Part shown: one piece after another, positions 63,738 through 64,000 of the stretch
Layout: each line of letters begins with the position of its first letter
Numbering within the stretch: position 1 is the first letter of the stretch
DNA from: Adiantum capillus-veneris
Lineage: Eukaryota > Streptophyta > Polypodiopsida > Polypodiales > Pteridaceae
Direction: 5' to 3'
Length of the DNA: 64,000 bases
NCBI GenBank assembly: GCA_014529385.2
Contig: CM043943.1
Location: 152,527,592 to 152,591,591, forward strand
The notes under the pieces: model-generated
Seen by the model: only the letters and a program-made list of their open reading frames with translations
What the model was told of the DNA's origin: nothing
The model's database searches: none
Made by a program: the position numbers and the translations under genes

Positions 63738-64000
63738 CTGGTATCAGAGTCCCTAGTTTACATTGGAGAGTGGCTAGATAGATTTTGATCGTGCCCGAGA
63801 TACGCTTTGGTGAACCGTAGATGATGAGGTGCGCATATCTGGGATTGTGATGTGCAATCTCGGTGTTGAAAAGAAAATGATGGAAGATCTAGAGGCTAAG
63901 ATCAATAGATTTTGCATGCTTCACAATCCAGTGATGCAAAAATAGATTTCATAATACGAGGATGCAAAGAAAGAGTGACAAAGGGCACGAATCAAGTGGA
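63738..64000. other. Edge of window; tRNA-Met PBS-like motif and unknown sequence
   Basis: TGGTATCAGAGT at 63,738-63,749 matches the initiator tRNA-Met PBS consensus and abuts the transposase fragment. The following plus frame (MEDLEAKINRFCMLHNPVMQK) could be the start of an element protein, but no LTR precedes the motif. Identity is open. Confidence 0.35.

Noticed and set aside
63738-63749. PBS of a further LTR element
   Set aside because: TGGTATCAGAGT matches the consensus, but the preceding bases are transposase coding sequence and no LTR end (CA) is present; kept only as a low-confidence note.

Overview
The window looks like a piece of plant nuclear heterochromatin, built almost entirely of nested and decayed transposable elements. 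I see no intact host gene. The organism is inferred: Ty1/copia, Ty3/gypsy (including chromodomain-type), CACTA (TNP2) and hAT-like sequences together point to a land plant, and a decayed PPR (pentatricopeptide repeat) fragment near 44 kb has wording (AITYACILKACG) that I associate with fern or other seed-free plant PPR proteins. That last point is recall, not a search.

Layout. 1-1.8 kb: minus-strand Ty1/copia gag/protease remnant with a putative LTR. 2.0-3.4 kb: minus-strand DNA-transposase remnant. 3.6-4.7 kb: minisatellite of about 60 bp units. From about 4.69 kb to 43.9 kb one old Ty3/gypsy element on the plus strand ('C') acts as host. It has a tRNA-Asp-type primer-binding site at 5524, leader, gag, protease and pol. 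It has been split twice. Element 'A' (7038-17847, minus strand, exact TSD ACCCT) sits in its leader, and element 'B' (21924-38831, minus strand) sits in its protease. The left LTR of B is itself split by a 5.76 kb DNA transposon 'H' (22260-28016) with long terminal inverted repeats. The pol of C appears to be inverted between about 40,441 and 43,895, and its integrase carries a 235 bp hAT-like MITE with an exact 8 bp TSD.

Right of C lie a PPR pseudogene scrap (43.9-44.4 kb), a truncated chromodomain gypsy element 'F' (44.4-46.3 kb), the leader and 5' LTR of a truncated A/B-like element 'G' (46.3-49.2 kb), a copia gag scrap, a 459 bp MITE whose ends match those of H, a cluster of TTTTAAAA-centred hairpins, a nearly complete but defective chromodomain gypsy element 'E' (52,497-60,419), and fragments of a CACTA TNP2 transposase (61.9-63.7 kb).

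How the parts relate. A and B carry gag, protease and a downstream module rich in W-x-P-K motifs, but no reverse transcriptase, RNase H or integrase. C carries the same gag type plus pol. This suggests A and B are non-autonomous partners of a C-like element (inference). The most unusual signal is shared by A, B, C and G: the untranslated leader between primer-binding site and gag carries repeated family-specific palindromes (CGATCGCGATCG in A; a 24 bp palindrome of half-site AGACATCCTACG in B and C; a 24 bp palindrome of half-site AGTAAATAATCG in G), often about 270-290 bp apart. One degenerate copy of each sits about 335-360 bp from the 3' end of each element's LTR. I know of no named feature that this matches.
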